Shown here piece after piece: positions 55,333 through 63,928 of a DNA stretch of 64,000 nucleotides. The notes beneath the pieces were generated by a model. It did no database searches and was not told the DNA's origin. It saw only the letters and a list, made by a program, of their open reading frames with translations. The number at the start of each line of letters is the position of its first letter. Position 1 is the stretch's first letter. The position numbers and the translations under genes were made by a program. Origin of the DNA: Saprospiraceae bacterium (GTDB lineage Bacteria; Bacteroidota; Bacteroidia; Chitinophagales; Saprospiraceae); contig JADKEB010000012.1 in the NCBI GenBank assembly GCA_016718205.1, forward strand, positions 124,001 to 188,000, given 5' to 3'.

Positions 55333-56733
55333 TTACTTCACCCATCCAAACAACCACTGCCATATTTCTTCGAGCGCTTTCGGCGAAAATGTCTGCTCAA
55401 TCACAGCATACTCAGAAGGTGCACCCGTAGTACATTCCTGAAATAGGTGATTAAGTCCGGAGAGCTCCCTGATTACGACGCTTTTATTTTTACTTTTTTT
55501 TAATGCTGACCGTATAGCTGAAAGGTTTTCTTTGGGAGGTACCTGCAAATCTTTCTCTCCGTTAATGGCTAAGACCGGACATTTTACCTTGCGAAGTGTA
55601 GGTCGAGGGTCGTAAGTAATAAAAAATCGCATCCAGGGACTGGTCAATTGTTTGACTTGCGAGCTAACAAACTCTTCTTTTGTGATCCCTGCTGGTATTT
55701 GTGGGTTAGGGTTATTATCCAGAATTTGAATGATATGATGGGTCAGATCAGTTTTTAATTGGGTTTCATTAGTGGCTTTGGATATTAAGGCAAATGCTTT
55801 CTTATTATCTTTTTGACTTTTGTCTATATCCGACTTGCTTATGCCAGAAGCCTTGCTAATCAATTCTTGCTGAAGCAATAATATTTGATCACCGGGTAAT
55901 CCCGGACCAGCAAGTAAGACTATAAAAGCTACATCTTTGGATCGCGACGCTACTATGGGTGCTATCAACCCACCTTCACTATGACCGATCAATCCTATTT
56001 TCCTCGAATCAATTTCTTTTCTGGAACGCAAATATGCCAGTCCGGCTTCAACATCTTGGGCAAAATCAATACTTGTTGCCGACTGAAAATTTCCGGTTGA
56101 AGCTCCGGTACCTCTATCATCAAAGCGAAGCACTGCTATGCCATTTTTGGTCAGGAAGTCTGATATAACTAAAAAGGGGCGATGTCCCAGTAATTCAGAG
56201 TCTCTGTTTTGTGGCCCACTGCCACTGATTAAAATTACGGCAGGATATATACCTTCTTGTTGCGGCAATGTCAATGTACCTGCTAAATTGATGCCGGCAT
56301 TTTTGTTTTCAAAGATTACATCTTCCATCCGATATGGATATGGTTTTGTAGGATCTTGAGGTTTTGTAATGATCTTTTTTTCGAGTTTCTCTTTTGTCAA
56401 TTCTAAAGGAAAGGAGTATACAGATTGCTTGAATGTTCCTTTGACGACATTATTTTCACCCATTGTTCCTTCGTAACTAATGCCAGCACTGGTCACTTCC
56501 AATTTTAGTGTCTTATTTTCAAAGGTGACATCGCTCACAGGTATGCCTTTGGCTCCTTGATCGGGGCTATCCATGGTGGCCGTCAGTTTTTCATCATCTT
56601 TTTTAATATGAAAGACCAATCTCAGTTGCATTCCCTGGATATTAAGTATACCATTCCATTGACTAGTAATATCCTGCTGTGCATACATTTGTAGGGAAAC
56701 CATCAAACTTATGTATAAAAGTATCTTGTGCAT
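55333..56733 (-). CDS. Secreted alpha/beta hydrolase with N-terminal beta domain
   Basis: 466 residues with a signal peptide (ILLYISLMVSLQMYA|QQD). The N-terminal about 110 residues form a small beta domain (WNGILNIQGMQLRLVFHIKK, LTATMDSPDQGAKGIPV) common in Bacteroidota hydrolases. The catalytic domain has the oxyanion motif ISGSGPQNRD, nucleophile Ser in GLIGHSEGGLIAP, acid in LAINGEKDLQVPP and His in LSGLNHLFQ. Probably an esterase or acylaminoacyl-type peptidase in the periplasm. Starts 25 bp after the sdpI-like gene and may share its transcript. Confidence 0.88.
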   Translation of the reverse strand: MHKILLYISLMVSLQMYAQQDITSQWNGILNIQGMQLRLVFHIKKDDEKLTATMDSPDQGAKGIPVSDVTFENKTLKLEVTSAGISYEGTMGENNVVKGTFKQSVYSFPLELTKEKLEKKIITKPQDPTKPYPYRMEDVIFENKNAGINLAGTLTLPQQEGIYPAVILISGSGPQNRDSELLGHRPFLVISDFLTKNGIAVLRFDDRGTGASTGNFQSATSIDFAQDVEAGLAYLRSRKEIDSRKIGLIGHSEGGLIAPIVASRSKDVAFIVLLAGPGLPGDQILLLQQELISKASGISKSDIDKSQKDNKKAFALISKATNETQLKTDLTHHIIQILDNNPNPQIPAGITKEEFVSSQVKQLTSPWMRFFITYDPRPTLRKVKCPVLAINGEKDLQVPPKENLSAIRSALKKSKNKSVVIRELSGLNHLFQECTTGAPSEYAVIEQTFSPKALEEIWQWLFGWVK

Positions 56734-56758
56734 AATGTGACTGTCTTCTGGGTTATTA

Positions 56759-57418
56759 TTATTTTAAGCTCATTTTTGACTGTTGATAGTGCCTGTACGA
56801 ATAGATGGCAGGGACAAATACCATAATCACTATGATTGCTAACATTATTTTTGACATCCAGACTGGAGATAGTAAGAAACCCATCACAGCTATCAGCAAA
56901 CCCCCTATTACCCAAACCTTACCGCCGAGTTGGTGTGTCTTGCGCCAATTGTCTTCATTTTCGAGTGTCCAGGGCAATCGAATCCCTACAAAATAATTGG
57001 GTTTGATGTTATTCATAAAGTTGCCTATTACCGCAAACAGACTACCCAGCATCACAAATAATAGTTGTCCACTGGTAGGATTATAGCTACTATATATTAT
57101 GTAAAGCGTGATGAGTGACATAAAGCCAACTATTGTCAGGCCCAATTTCTCAATGATACCTTGAGATTGCAGGTTTTGGTTTTTCGGATCAATTTTGCTG
57201 AGATTGGTCACAAGGAGATAGGAGGCTAATGCAATACCCATCAGAATAAGAATGGTGGTACACAATTCACTTTTGGGTCCATAACGATCTGGCTGCATAT
57301 CCGCTCCGAAGTGTAAGGCGACTTTTTCCGGAAGTATATCATAGACCATATTTAGATAAATCAAAGGCGCTGCCAAAAACATGACTAAGATGAGATTTTT
57401 TAAGTATAAGAATTTCAT
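56759..57418 (-). CDS. SdpI-family membrane protein
   Basis: 219 residues, six predicted helices. N-terminal DUF1648 segment (LPEKVALHFGADMQPDRYGP) followed by the SdpI domain with LFVMLGSLFAVIGNFMNNIK, GIRLPWTLENEDNWRKTHQL and GGKVWVIGGL. In Bacillus subtilis, SdpI protects against the SdpC killing factor and sequesters the SdpR repressor. Here the upstream gene encodes an SdpR-like regulator, so the R-I pair is conserved, but no SdpC-like toxin gene is present. A signal-sensing role at the inner membrane is inferred. Confidence 0.88.
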   Translation of the reverse strand: MKFLYLKNLILVMFLAAPLIYLNMVYDILPEKVALHFGADMQPDRYGPKSELCTTILILMGIALASYLLVTNLSKIDPKNQNLQSQGIIEKLGLTIVGFMSLITLYIIYSSYNPTSGQLLFVMLGSLFAVIGNFMNNIKPNYFVGIRLPWTLENEDNWRKTHQLGGKVWVIGGLLIAVMGFLLSPVWMSKIMLAIIVIMVFVPAIYSYRHYQQSKMSLK

Positions 57419-57440
57419 AATGTTGTGATTTATAAGGTGA

Positions 57441-57698
57441 TTATTTTGATTTGATTTGATAGATCCATTGCAGCATCTCGTCCAGTACAGTGGTACTGAT
57501 ACTGTAGATGATAAATTGACCTTGCTTTTCTGATGTGACCAACCCGGCTTGGCGCAGTAAATCCAGATGGTGAGATATTGTGGGTTTACCTATATTAAAA
57601 TGATCAGCAATATCTCCGGCACTCATGTCTTTATCCTTGAGCAAGTCCAAAATATCTCTTCTGATAGGATCATTCAAAGCTTTAAAAAGATTGTTCAA
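57441..57698 (-). CDS. ArsR-family repressor (SdpR-like)
   Basis: 85 residues. Winged helix: NNLFKALNDPIRRDILDLLK, DKDMSAGDIADHFNIGKPTI, SHHLDLLRQAGLVTSEKQGQ. The metal-binding Cys pairs of ArsR/SmtB sensors are absent, and SAGDIA...KPTISHHL matches the SdpR subgroup. First gene of an operon with the SdpI-like protein (22 bp) and probably the hydrolase. It likely binds the perfect dyad just upstream and represses its own operon. Confidence 0.92.
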   Translation of the reverse strand: MNNLFKALNDPIRRDILDLLKDKDMSAGDIADHFNIGKPTISHHLDLLRQAGLVTSEKQGQFIIYSISTTVLDEMLQWIYQIKSK

Positions 57699-57713
57699 AC
57701 TGAGTTGTTTTTA

Positions 57714-57735
57714 TATTTCGACAAATATCGAAATA
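57714..57735 (-). promoter_or_regulatory. Candidate SdpR-type operator
   Basis: Perfect 8-bp inverted repeat TATTTCGA-N6-TCGAAATA, 16 bp upstream of the ArsR-family start; autoregulation is the natural reading. Confidence 0.6.
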
Positions 57736-57819
57736 TATTTTCAATTTTACAAACATTTTATTAAGAATTAACCTTTTTATTACAAATACTGGAAACAGAC
57801 GTTTAATGCGACAATTTTA

Positions 57820-57836
57820 TGACGTATTATACGTCA
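57820..57836 (+). promoter_or_regulatory. Candidate LexA-type operator upstream of the alkC-like gene
   Basis: TGACGTATTATACGTCA is a perfect 17-bp palindrome (8+1+8). It sits 16 bp before the -7 box at 57852, over the expected -33 region, and has the same GWCG-N7-CGWC layout as the two sites before dinB. Confidence 0.65.
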
Positions 57837-57851
57837 ATTAAAAAATATGAT

Positions 57852-57859
57852 TATCTTTG
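57852..57859 (+). promoter_or_regulatory. Putative -7 box of the alkC-like operon
   Basis: TATCTTTG matches TAnnTTTG. The implied leader is about 230 nt and contains the palindrome at 57911-58044. Confidence 0.45.
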
Positions 57860-57910
57860 CAAAAAAAATTCAATATCAATTTTATACATACTTTAAGTAT
57901 ATAATTCAAG

Positions 57911-58044
57911 GTCGTTTAGATAAGGCTTTATTATGAAGTCCTTCCCTTCAAAGGGCTTCTAAGGGAAGGATTTAGCCTGCCTGCCGAACGGTACGGCAAG
58001 ACAGGGATGTGTAAAAACAAGTAAAAATACTTTATCTAAACGAC
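57911..58044. repeat. 134-bp palindromic element in the alkC-like leader
   Basis: Ends GTCGTTTAGATAAGG and CTTTATCTAAACGAC are inverted copies with one mismatch. The interior holds a nested hairpin (TCCTTCCCTT...AAGGGAAGGA) and CCTGCCTGCCG/CGGCAAGACAGG. No clear target duplication. May be a fossil MITE or a structured 5' leader. Confidence 0.5.
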
Positions 58045-58097
58045 ATTGGTTTATAATTTCTTTTTGACCATAAACATTCACTGATCAAAGTCATCAT

Positions 58098-59205
58098 ATG
58101 GCCGAATTACTAAAACATATATACAACGCTTCTTTCTTCGAAACTTACGCTGATGCACTTACTGAGGTCATTCCGACCTTTGACAAAAGTACATTTATAG
58201 TTTCTTTTCATACTGCACATTGGGATTCTTTGGAGCTGAAGCAAAGGATGGCGTTTTTAGCTCACACTACCGCTAAAATCCTACCTGCGGAGTATCATGA
58301 AAAAGTCAAAACCATACTCCGGCTGATCGATGTATTGCGCAGGAGTAGTGTAAAAGATCAGAATCTGGAATATATCTTTATGGCAGATATCATCACCGAA
58401 TATGGTTTGGATGATCTCAAAACATCTTTGTCCGCCATCGAGCATATCACTCAGTTTATTAGTTTCGAGTTTGCAGGCAGGGCATTTATCATCCGATATC
58501 CCAAAGAAATGATGCGTCAGATGGTCAAATGGACCGAACACCACAATGAAAATGTGCGTAGGTATGCATCAGAAGGCTGCAGACCAAGATTGCCATGGGG
58601 CACAAAACTGACTGCGTTGGTTCATGATCCATCACCATGTATCCCTGTATTAGAAAAGCTCATGGAAGATGCATCACTGTACGTGCGCAAGAGTGTTGCC
58701 AATCACCTGAATGATATCTCGAAGGATCATCCAGATCTGGTTGTTGAATATATCAAAAAATGGAAGGGCAGATCAGATAATACAGATTGGATCCTAAGAC
58801 ATGGTGCGCGCACCTTGCTAAAAAACGGAAATCATGAAGTATTGCACATTTTTGGCACCTCGAGGGATAATGCCTATAATATGGAGCATTTTCACCTTTG
58901 AGCACGATCAGCTGTCGCAAAGCGAATCACTTTCATTTTCATTTTCGATAACCAATCTCAGCGATGCTGCTGCTGTGTTCAGAGTAGAGTATAATATCTG
59001 GTATGTCAAATCCGGAGGACAATACTCAAAGAAAATTTTTAAAATTGCAGAAAAACCTATTTTGCCGCATTCGCCACAGAAATTTGTGAAGCAGCATAGA
59101 TTTCAGGATCTTACCACAAGAAGACATTATTCAGGAATCCACAAAATTTCTATTGTCATCAATGGTAATGAAAGTGCGCCTTTGGCTTTTGAATTGAAGA
59201 TTTAG
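58098..59205 (+). pseudogene. AlkC-like DNA alkylation repair protein, one-base frameshift
   Basis: The first 267 codons form a HEAT-like repeat glycosylase domain (ELLKHIYNASFFETYADALT, GRAFIIRYPKEMMRQMVKWT, NVRRYASEGCRPRLPWGTKL, PVLEKLMEDASLYVRKSVAN, HLNDISKDHPDLVVEYIKKW). The frame stops at 58901, but the next frame continues FEHDQLSQSESLSFSFSITN through YNIWYVKSGGQYSKKIFKIA and RFQDLTTRRHYSGIHKISIV, the C-terminal Ig-like domain of this family. Removing one C in TTTTCACCTTTG (about 58890) restores a 368-residue protein. It would excise 3-methyladenine-type lesions. Followed after 27 bp by a LexA-like gene; a palindromic operator lies upstream. Confidence 0.82.
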
Positions 59206-59232
59206 TTTTTTAACCAAAAAATACACGTATTC

Positions 59233-59988
59233 ATGCTTGGATCAAATATCAAATACCTCCGCAACAGACACAAACTCTCGCAACAGGAGCTATCAGAAAA
59301 ACTGGGTGTACCCAGATCATCACTGAGCGATTATGAGCGGGGTCATACACAGGTGGGCCTGGATTCTCTCATCAAACTTGCAGATATTTTTGATGTAAAA
59401 ATAGATGATCTCCTCAGGTCCAATCTAAGCCATAGAGACCTTGAAATCCTGCGCAACAAAGAGCTAAGAGTACTGGCCATATCTGTAGATGCCGGCAACA
59501 ACAGCAATATAGAGCTGGTTGAAACCAAAGCTGAGGCGGGTTATCTTGAATCATTTGCTGATCCTGAGTATATCAGAGACTTACCCAAAATTGGTTTTCC
59601 TAATATTCCACAAGGAACTTATCGGGGGTTTGAAATCAGGGGAGATTCTATGTTGCCGATGGAAAGCGGAAGCATTGTAATGTGCTCATATGTAGAAAAC
59701 ATCCATGATATAAAGACCGGCAAAACATATGTCATCATCAGTAAATCAGAAGGAGTAGTATACAAACGTGTAAAAAATGAAAAAAACACAGAAAAATTAA
59801 TACTCATTTCAGATAATGACGCTTACTTGCCATATGCGATTAATTATAGAGATATTGATGAAATTTGGCAATATTATGCTCACTTGAGCTTTTCGGATTC
59901 TAAATATACATTCAATAGCATGCTGGAAGAAAAACTTCAGGATATACAGAAAAAACTTGGTGAAGTCCACCATGCGGTGGTGAAATGA
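59233..59988 (+). CDS. XRE-HTH S24 peptidase repressor (LexA/CI-like)
   Basis: 251 residues. N-terminal XRE helix-turn-helix (LRNRHKLSQQELSEKLGVPR, SSLSDYERGHTQVGLDSLIK) and a C-terminal S24 domain with the Ser139/Lys178 dyad (RGDSMLP; GVVYKRVKN). A self-cleavage bond is available at Ala102-Gly103 (EAEAGYLESF context: KAEAGYLE). Such proteins repress damage-inducible genes until RecA triggers self-cleavage. It follows the alkC-like gene by 27 bp, so it is probably induced with it, and is the likely reader of the GWCG-N7-CGWC sites. A C-terminal helix (EEKLQDIQKKLGEVHHA) may aid dimerisation. Confidence 0.9.
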   Translation: MLGSNIKYLRNRHKLSQQELSEKLGVPRSSLSDYERGHTQVGLDSLIKLADIFDVKIDDLLRSNLSHRDLEILRNKELRVLAISVDAGNNSNIELVETKAEAGYLESFADPEYIRDLPKIGFPNIPQGTYRGFEIRGDSMLPMESGSIVMCSYVENIHDIKTGKTYVIISKSEGVVYKRVKNEKNTEKLILISDNDAYLPYAINYRDIDEIWQYYAHLSFSDSKYTFNSMLEEKLQDIQKKLGEVHHAVVK

Positions 59989-59989
59989 G

Positions 59990-60005
59990 GTGTTTAAACA
60001 TACTC
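59990..60005. repeat. Solitary MITE family 1 end
   Basis: GTGTTTAAACATACTC followed by TAA reproduces the right end and target repeat of MITE family 1, and with the preceding GAG resembles two ends fused with the interior lost. No full element is present. Confidence 0.45.
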
Positions 60006-60079
60006 TAAGATAGACACCTTCATAGAAGATTTTTTTTTGTAAATCTTAGAAATTGTTTTTTTCTTTTACTTTATTGTTT

Positions 60080-60087
60080 TATCTTTG
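60080..60087 (+). promoter_or_regulatory. Putative -7 box of the tRNA-Leu promoter
   Basis: TATCTTTG fits TAnnTTTG, 35 bp before the tRNA, preceded by T-rich DNA. Confidence 0.45.
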
Positions 60088-60122
60088 CGCCACTTTTTAA
60101 GAAAGTTAGTTCTGTTGATAAT

Positions 60123-60204
60123 GCGGGTGTGGTGAAATTGGTAGACACGCCAGACTTAGGATCTGGTGCCGCGAGGCTTGGGGGTTCGAGTCCCTCCACC
60201 CGCA
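60123..60204 (+). tRNA. tRNA-Leu (TAG)
   Basis: Acceptor stem GCGGGTG/CACCCGC, D arm TGGTGAAATTGGTAGACACG, anticodon stem CCAGA/TCTGG with loop CTTAGGA (anticodon TAG, 60157-60159), a class II long variable arm (TGCCGCGAGGCTTG) and T loop GGTTCGAGTCC. Discriminator A204. CCA is not encoded. Confidence 0.95.
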
Positions 60205-60295
60205 CACTCTTTGTGCAAATGAAAAAAAATTACTCCTTCATTTGATTTGTTCAATAACATGTTACATAATTTTTTAAAATAATTATCATTTTTCT

Positions 60296-61674
60296 ATGCA
60301 AATTGTTAGAAAAGAAATAGCCCCATTACATATATCATTGGATATTACACTTGAGCCTTCAGATTATACCCCTGCAGTGAAGAGTGAGTTAAAAAAATTT
60401 AGAAATCAGGCCCAACTGAAGGGATTCCGAAAAGGAAAGACTCCTGAAAGTGTCATAAAAAAAATGTACGGAAAGTCAATCCTGGCTGATATCATCAATA
60501 AAACACTGCAGGACAAACTGTTTGGGTATCTTGATGAAGAGAATATCAACTACCTTGGACAACCTGTTCCGGATGAAGATAAAAATAATATCACAAGTCT
60601 TGACATCAATCACCCTGTGGACTATGCCTTCAGTTTTGAGCTGGGTATCGCTCCTGAGGTAGATGTCAAAGGTGTCGCTGAAACGGATGTCTATACTCAT
60701 TACGATGTAGATATACCTGAACATCTCGTAGATGAAGAACTTACAGCTGCAAGAAGGCGTCAGGGTGAGAGAATAGAAGCCACTGATAATATCGAAGAAA
60801 TGGATATGCTCAAGCTTGATGCATCAGAAATGGAAGGAGATGACGTCAAAGAAGACGGCTGGAAGACAGATATTTCTATTCTGGTCAAAGTGATCGACAA
60901 TGAAGATGTAAAAAAGAAATCCTTACCAAAAAAGCAGGTGATACCATTGTTTTTGACGTATTTAAACTGGAAAATAAAGATAAGGATTATATCAGAAAGT
61001 ACATCCTAAAGGTACCGGCCGACAATGATCAGGAGATAGGTGATATGTTTACTGCAAGGATAGCAGAAGTATCCAGGATTGTTCCGGCCGAGATGAATGA
61101 AGACTTTTTTAGCAGCTTTGGTGACGAATCCGTAAAAGATGAATCATCTCTAAGAGAATTTCTCAAAAATGATATCAAAAAATACTACGATCAGCAGGCC
61201 GAAAAGTTTATGTACCGCGAGATAATGGATTATTTGGTGGACAATAATCAGATAGATTTGCCCGAGGAGTTTTTGAAAAAATATCTGAAAGCTTCCAATG
61301 AAAATGTAAATGATGAAATATTGGAAAAAGAATTTGATGCATTTGCAAAAAATATGCAGTGGTCATTGCAAAAATCCAGCCTTGCCAATAGATTTGACAT
61401 TGAGGTGTCGGAAGAAGATATAGAAAGACATTTTACGACCTCTGTTTTTTCTTATATGAGATCATATGGAAACATGGATTTCTCGTATATCTCGCAGACA
61501 GTAGATCAGCTTATGAAAGACAAGGAACAGGTCAATAAAGCATATGAAGAAATACTCGCTGAAAGAATTTTTGCCAAAGCAGGAGATATTGTCACTAAAG
61601 ACAAAATCAGTATTTCTATAGAAGATTTTACACAAAAAGTAAAGGAACTCAACCAAAGGGTTAACAATTTGTAA
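60296..61674 (+). CDS. tig: Trigger factor, split by a one-base deletion
   Basis: Ribosome-associated chaperone and peptidyl-prolyl isomerase, about 459 residues if repaired. The N-terminal ribosome-binding domain has the signature GFRKGKTPESVIKK (family GFRxGKxP). The frame is lost in AAAAAAGCAGG (about 60928-60935): reading with seven A gives KKAGDTIVFDVFKLENKDKD and then the C-terminal chaperone arms (ARIAEVSRIVPAEMNEDFFS, EKFMYREIMDYLVDNNQIDL). As printed, translation ends at 61009 with a separate open part from 61045. The gene precedes clpP and clpX in the usual tig-clpP-clpX order. A homopolymer base-calling error is likely. Confidence 0.88.
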
Positions 61675-61874
61675 TCTCAGTTGTTAAGTGTATGTTTTCA
61701 ATTTTATTTTTTACAGCTTAAATCTGAATATCAAAAATTAGTTTCGTTTCAGGAGGTTTTTACCGTTGGATTTTAATCCTATGGGATGTAATCACTTTTT
61801 CAGACATTCTCAAAGATAGAAAGTAAGACACAGCTGTAAGTTTGAATTTATCACTCAATTAAACGGATTATTTA

Positions 61875-62573
61875 ATGCATTCACAAAACGAGTTTAAAAA
61901 ATTTGCTGTCGGCCATATGGGCATGAGCAGTATGCATCTGGACAAATTTATGGAGACTTCTGTTCCTGATATCAATGGTTTTACACCTCAGGTGATAGAA
62001 GAAAGACAAATGAACATAGTAGGTATGGACGTTTTTTCCAGACTTATGATGGATCGTATCATTTTTATGGGAGTTCCCGTCAATGATTATGTCGCTAATG
62101 TCATTCAGGCACAGCTTCTGTTTCTGGAATCCACTGACCCCAAGAGGGATATTCAAATGTTTATCAATAGTCCCGGCGGCTCAGTAATAGCTGGTATGGG
62201 CATCTATGACACTATGCAATATGTAGCTCCTGATGTGGCTACTATATGTACAGGTTTGGCAGCATCAATGGGTGCAGTGTTACTTTGTGCCGGTAAAAAC
62301 GGAAAACGTACTTGTCTTCCTCATTCCAGAGTGATGATACATCAGCCATCAGGTGGTATGCAGGGACAGTTTACAGATATGGAGATTTCATACAAACTGA
62401 TCAAGAACCTGAGGAATGAACTCTATGACATCATGGCTACTCATACGGGCAAAACATTTGAAGATATCGAGAGAGACTCAGATAGAGACAACTGGATGAC
62501 AGCCACAGAGGCGAAAGAATACGGATTGGTAGATGAAGTTCTGGATAGAAAGTCAGCTCCAAAAAAACCTTAA
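61875..62573 (+). CDS. clpP: ATP-dependent Clp protease proteolytic subunit
   Basis: 232 residues. It forms the tetradecameric proteolytic chamber. Catalytic triad Ser131 (GLAASMGAV), His156 (MIHQPSGG) and Asp205 (SDRDNWM), with the spacing expected for ClpP (+25, +74). FINSPGGSVIAGMGIYDTMQ and KTFEDIERDSDRDNWMTATE are also conserved. The N-terminal about 40 residues (MHSQNEFKKFAVGHMGMSSM) form a longer leader than in E. coli, possibly a processed propeptide. It lies 21 bp before clpX and shares its transcript. Confidence 0.97.
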   Translation: MHSQNEFKKFAVGHMGMSSMHLDKFMETSVPDINGFTPQVIEERQMNIVGMDVFSRLMMDRIIFMGVPVNDYVANVIQAQLLFLESTDPKRDIQMFINSPGGSVIAGMGIYDTMQYVAPDVATICTGLAASMGAVLLCAGKNGKRTCLPHSRVMIHQPSGGMQGQFTDMEISYKLIKNLRNELYDIMATHTGKTFEDIERDSDRDNWMTATEAKEYGLVDEVLDRKSAPKKP

Positions 62574-62594
62574 AACAACGAAATATCCTTTAGT

Positions 62595-63845
62595 ATGTCA
62601 AAATATAAGGAAAATATTAAATGTTCATTTTGCGGTAAAGACAAGCGTGATGCCCTCATGCTCATAGCAGGAATAGATGGACACATTTGCGAGTCATGTG
62701 TAGAGCAGGCTTATGAAATCATATCAGATGAATTGAAGCCATCAAAAAAATCTTCATCAAAGAAGGATAGTTTAGCCGGACTTCCAACAAACATTACACC
62801 GGCTCAAATAAAAACTTTCCTGGATCAGTACGTCATTGGCCAGACTGATGCAAAAAAGTATCTTTCTGTGGCTGTCTACAATCATTACAAAAGGCTCAAT
62901 AGCATCAATACCGGAGGAGATGTCGAAATAGAAAAGTCCAACATCATCCTTGTAGGTGAGACAGGTACAGGTAAAACATTACTTGCAAAGACTATTGCCA
63001 AGTTTCTTGATGTACCTTTTGCTATAGTGGATGCTACGGTATTTACTGAAGCTGGTTATGTAGGTGAAGACGTGGAAAGCATGCTAAGCAGACTACTTCA
63101 GGCATGTGACTTCAATGTTGAAGCCGCACAGAGAGGTATCGTGTATATAGACGAGATAGATAAAATAGCCAGAAAAAGTGACAACCCTTCTATCACACGT
63201 GACGTATCAGGTGAAGGAGTACAGCAAGCCTTATTGAAACTGCTTGAGGGCACAGATGTAAACGTCCCGCCACATGGAGGAAGGAAACATCCCGAGCAAA
63301 AGATGATCAAGGTGGATACTTCCAATATCCTGTTTATCTGCGGAGGAGCTTTTGCAGGAATAGAAAAAGTCATCTCCAGAAGGCTCAATACTCAGGTCAT
63401 AGGGTACAATCATGACGATAAAGAACATTTGGACAGAGAAAATATGCTCCAATACATCACTCATCAGGATCTCAAACATTATGGACTAATTCCAGAGTTG
63501 ATCGGAAGACTTCCTGTCCTGACTTATCTCGAACCATTGGATAAGGAAACTTTACTTGCCATACTTACAGAGCCTAAAAATGCCTTGTTAAAACAATACA
63601 ATAAGCTATTTGAAATTGAAGGCATAAAGTTGGTCTTTGACAAAGAAGCCATCGATTTTATTGCAGACAAAGCATTGGAATATAAGTTGGGAGCAAGGGG
63701 TCTAAGGTCTTTGTGTGAAGCCATACTTACAGATGCGATGTTTGAGTTACCATCACAAAAAGATATCAAAGAGTTTGTAGTAGACAGGGTCTATGCTGAG
63801 GATAAGATTTCAAAAAGTGCCATTAGGAAGTTGATAGCTGCGTAA
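62595..63845 (+). CDS. clpX: Clp protease ATP-binding subunit ClpX
   Basis: 416 residues. The AAA+ unfoldase feeds substrates to ClpP. An N-terminal zinc-binding domain has Cys10/Cys13 and Cys32/Cys35 (CSFC...CESC). Walker A GETGTGKT, Walker B GIVYIDEIDKIARK, the pore loop GYVGEDVE, the IGF-type ClpP-contact loop replaced by an equivalent near RRLNTQVIGYN, and sensor 2 GARGLRS are all present. Cytoplasmic. Complete frame, ending 155 bp before the window edge. Confidence 0.97.
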   Translation: MSKYKENIKCSFCGKDKRDALMLIAGIDGHICESCVEQAYEIISDELKPSKKSSSKKDSLAGLPTNITPAQIKTFLDQYVIGQTDAKKYLSVAVYNHYKRLNSINTGGDVEIEKSNIILVGETGTGKTLLAKTIAKFLDVPFAIVDATVFTEAGYVGEDVESMLSRLLQACDFNVEAAQRGIVYIDEIDKIARKSDNPSITRDVSGEGVQQALLKLLEGTDVNVPPHGGRKHPEQKMIKVDTSNILFICGGAFAGIEKVISRRLNTQVIGYNHDDKEHLDRENMLQYITHQDLKHYGLIPELIGRLPVLTYLEPLDKETLLAILTEPKNALLKQYNKLFEIEGIKLVFDKEAIDFIADKALEYKLGARGLRSLCEAILTDAMFELPSQKDIKEFVVDRVYAEDKISKSAIRKLIAA

Positions 63846-63928
63846 TACTTTGATTATCAATAGGATTTATAGATCTTGTGAGCATGTCCTTAGAATAATA
63901 GTGCTTTTAAAATTGAATTACTAAAATT

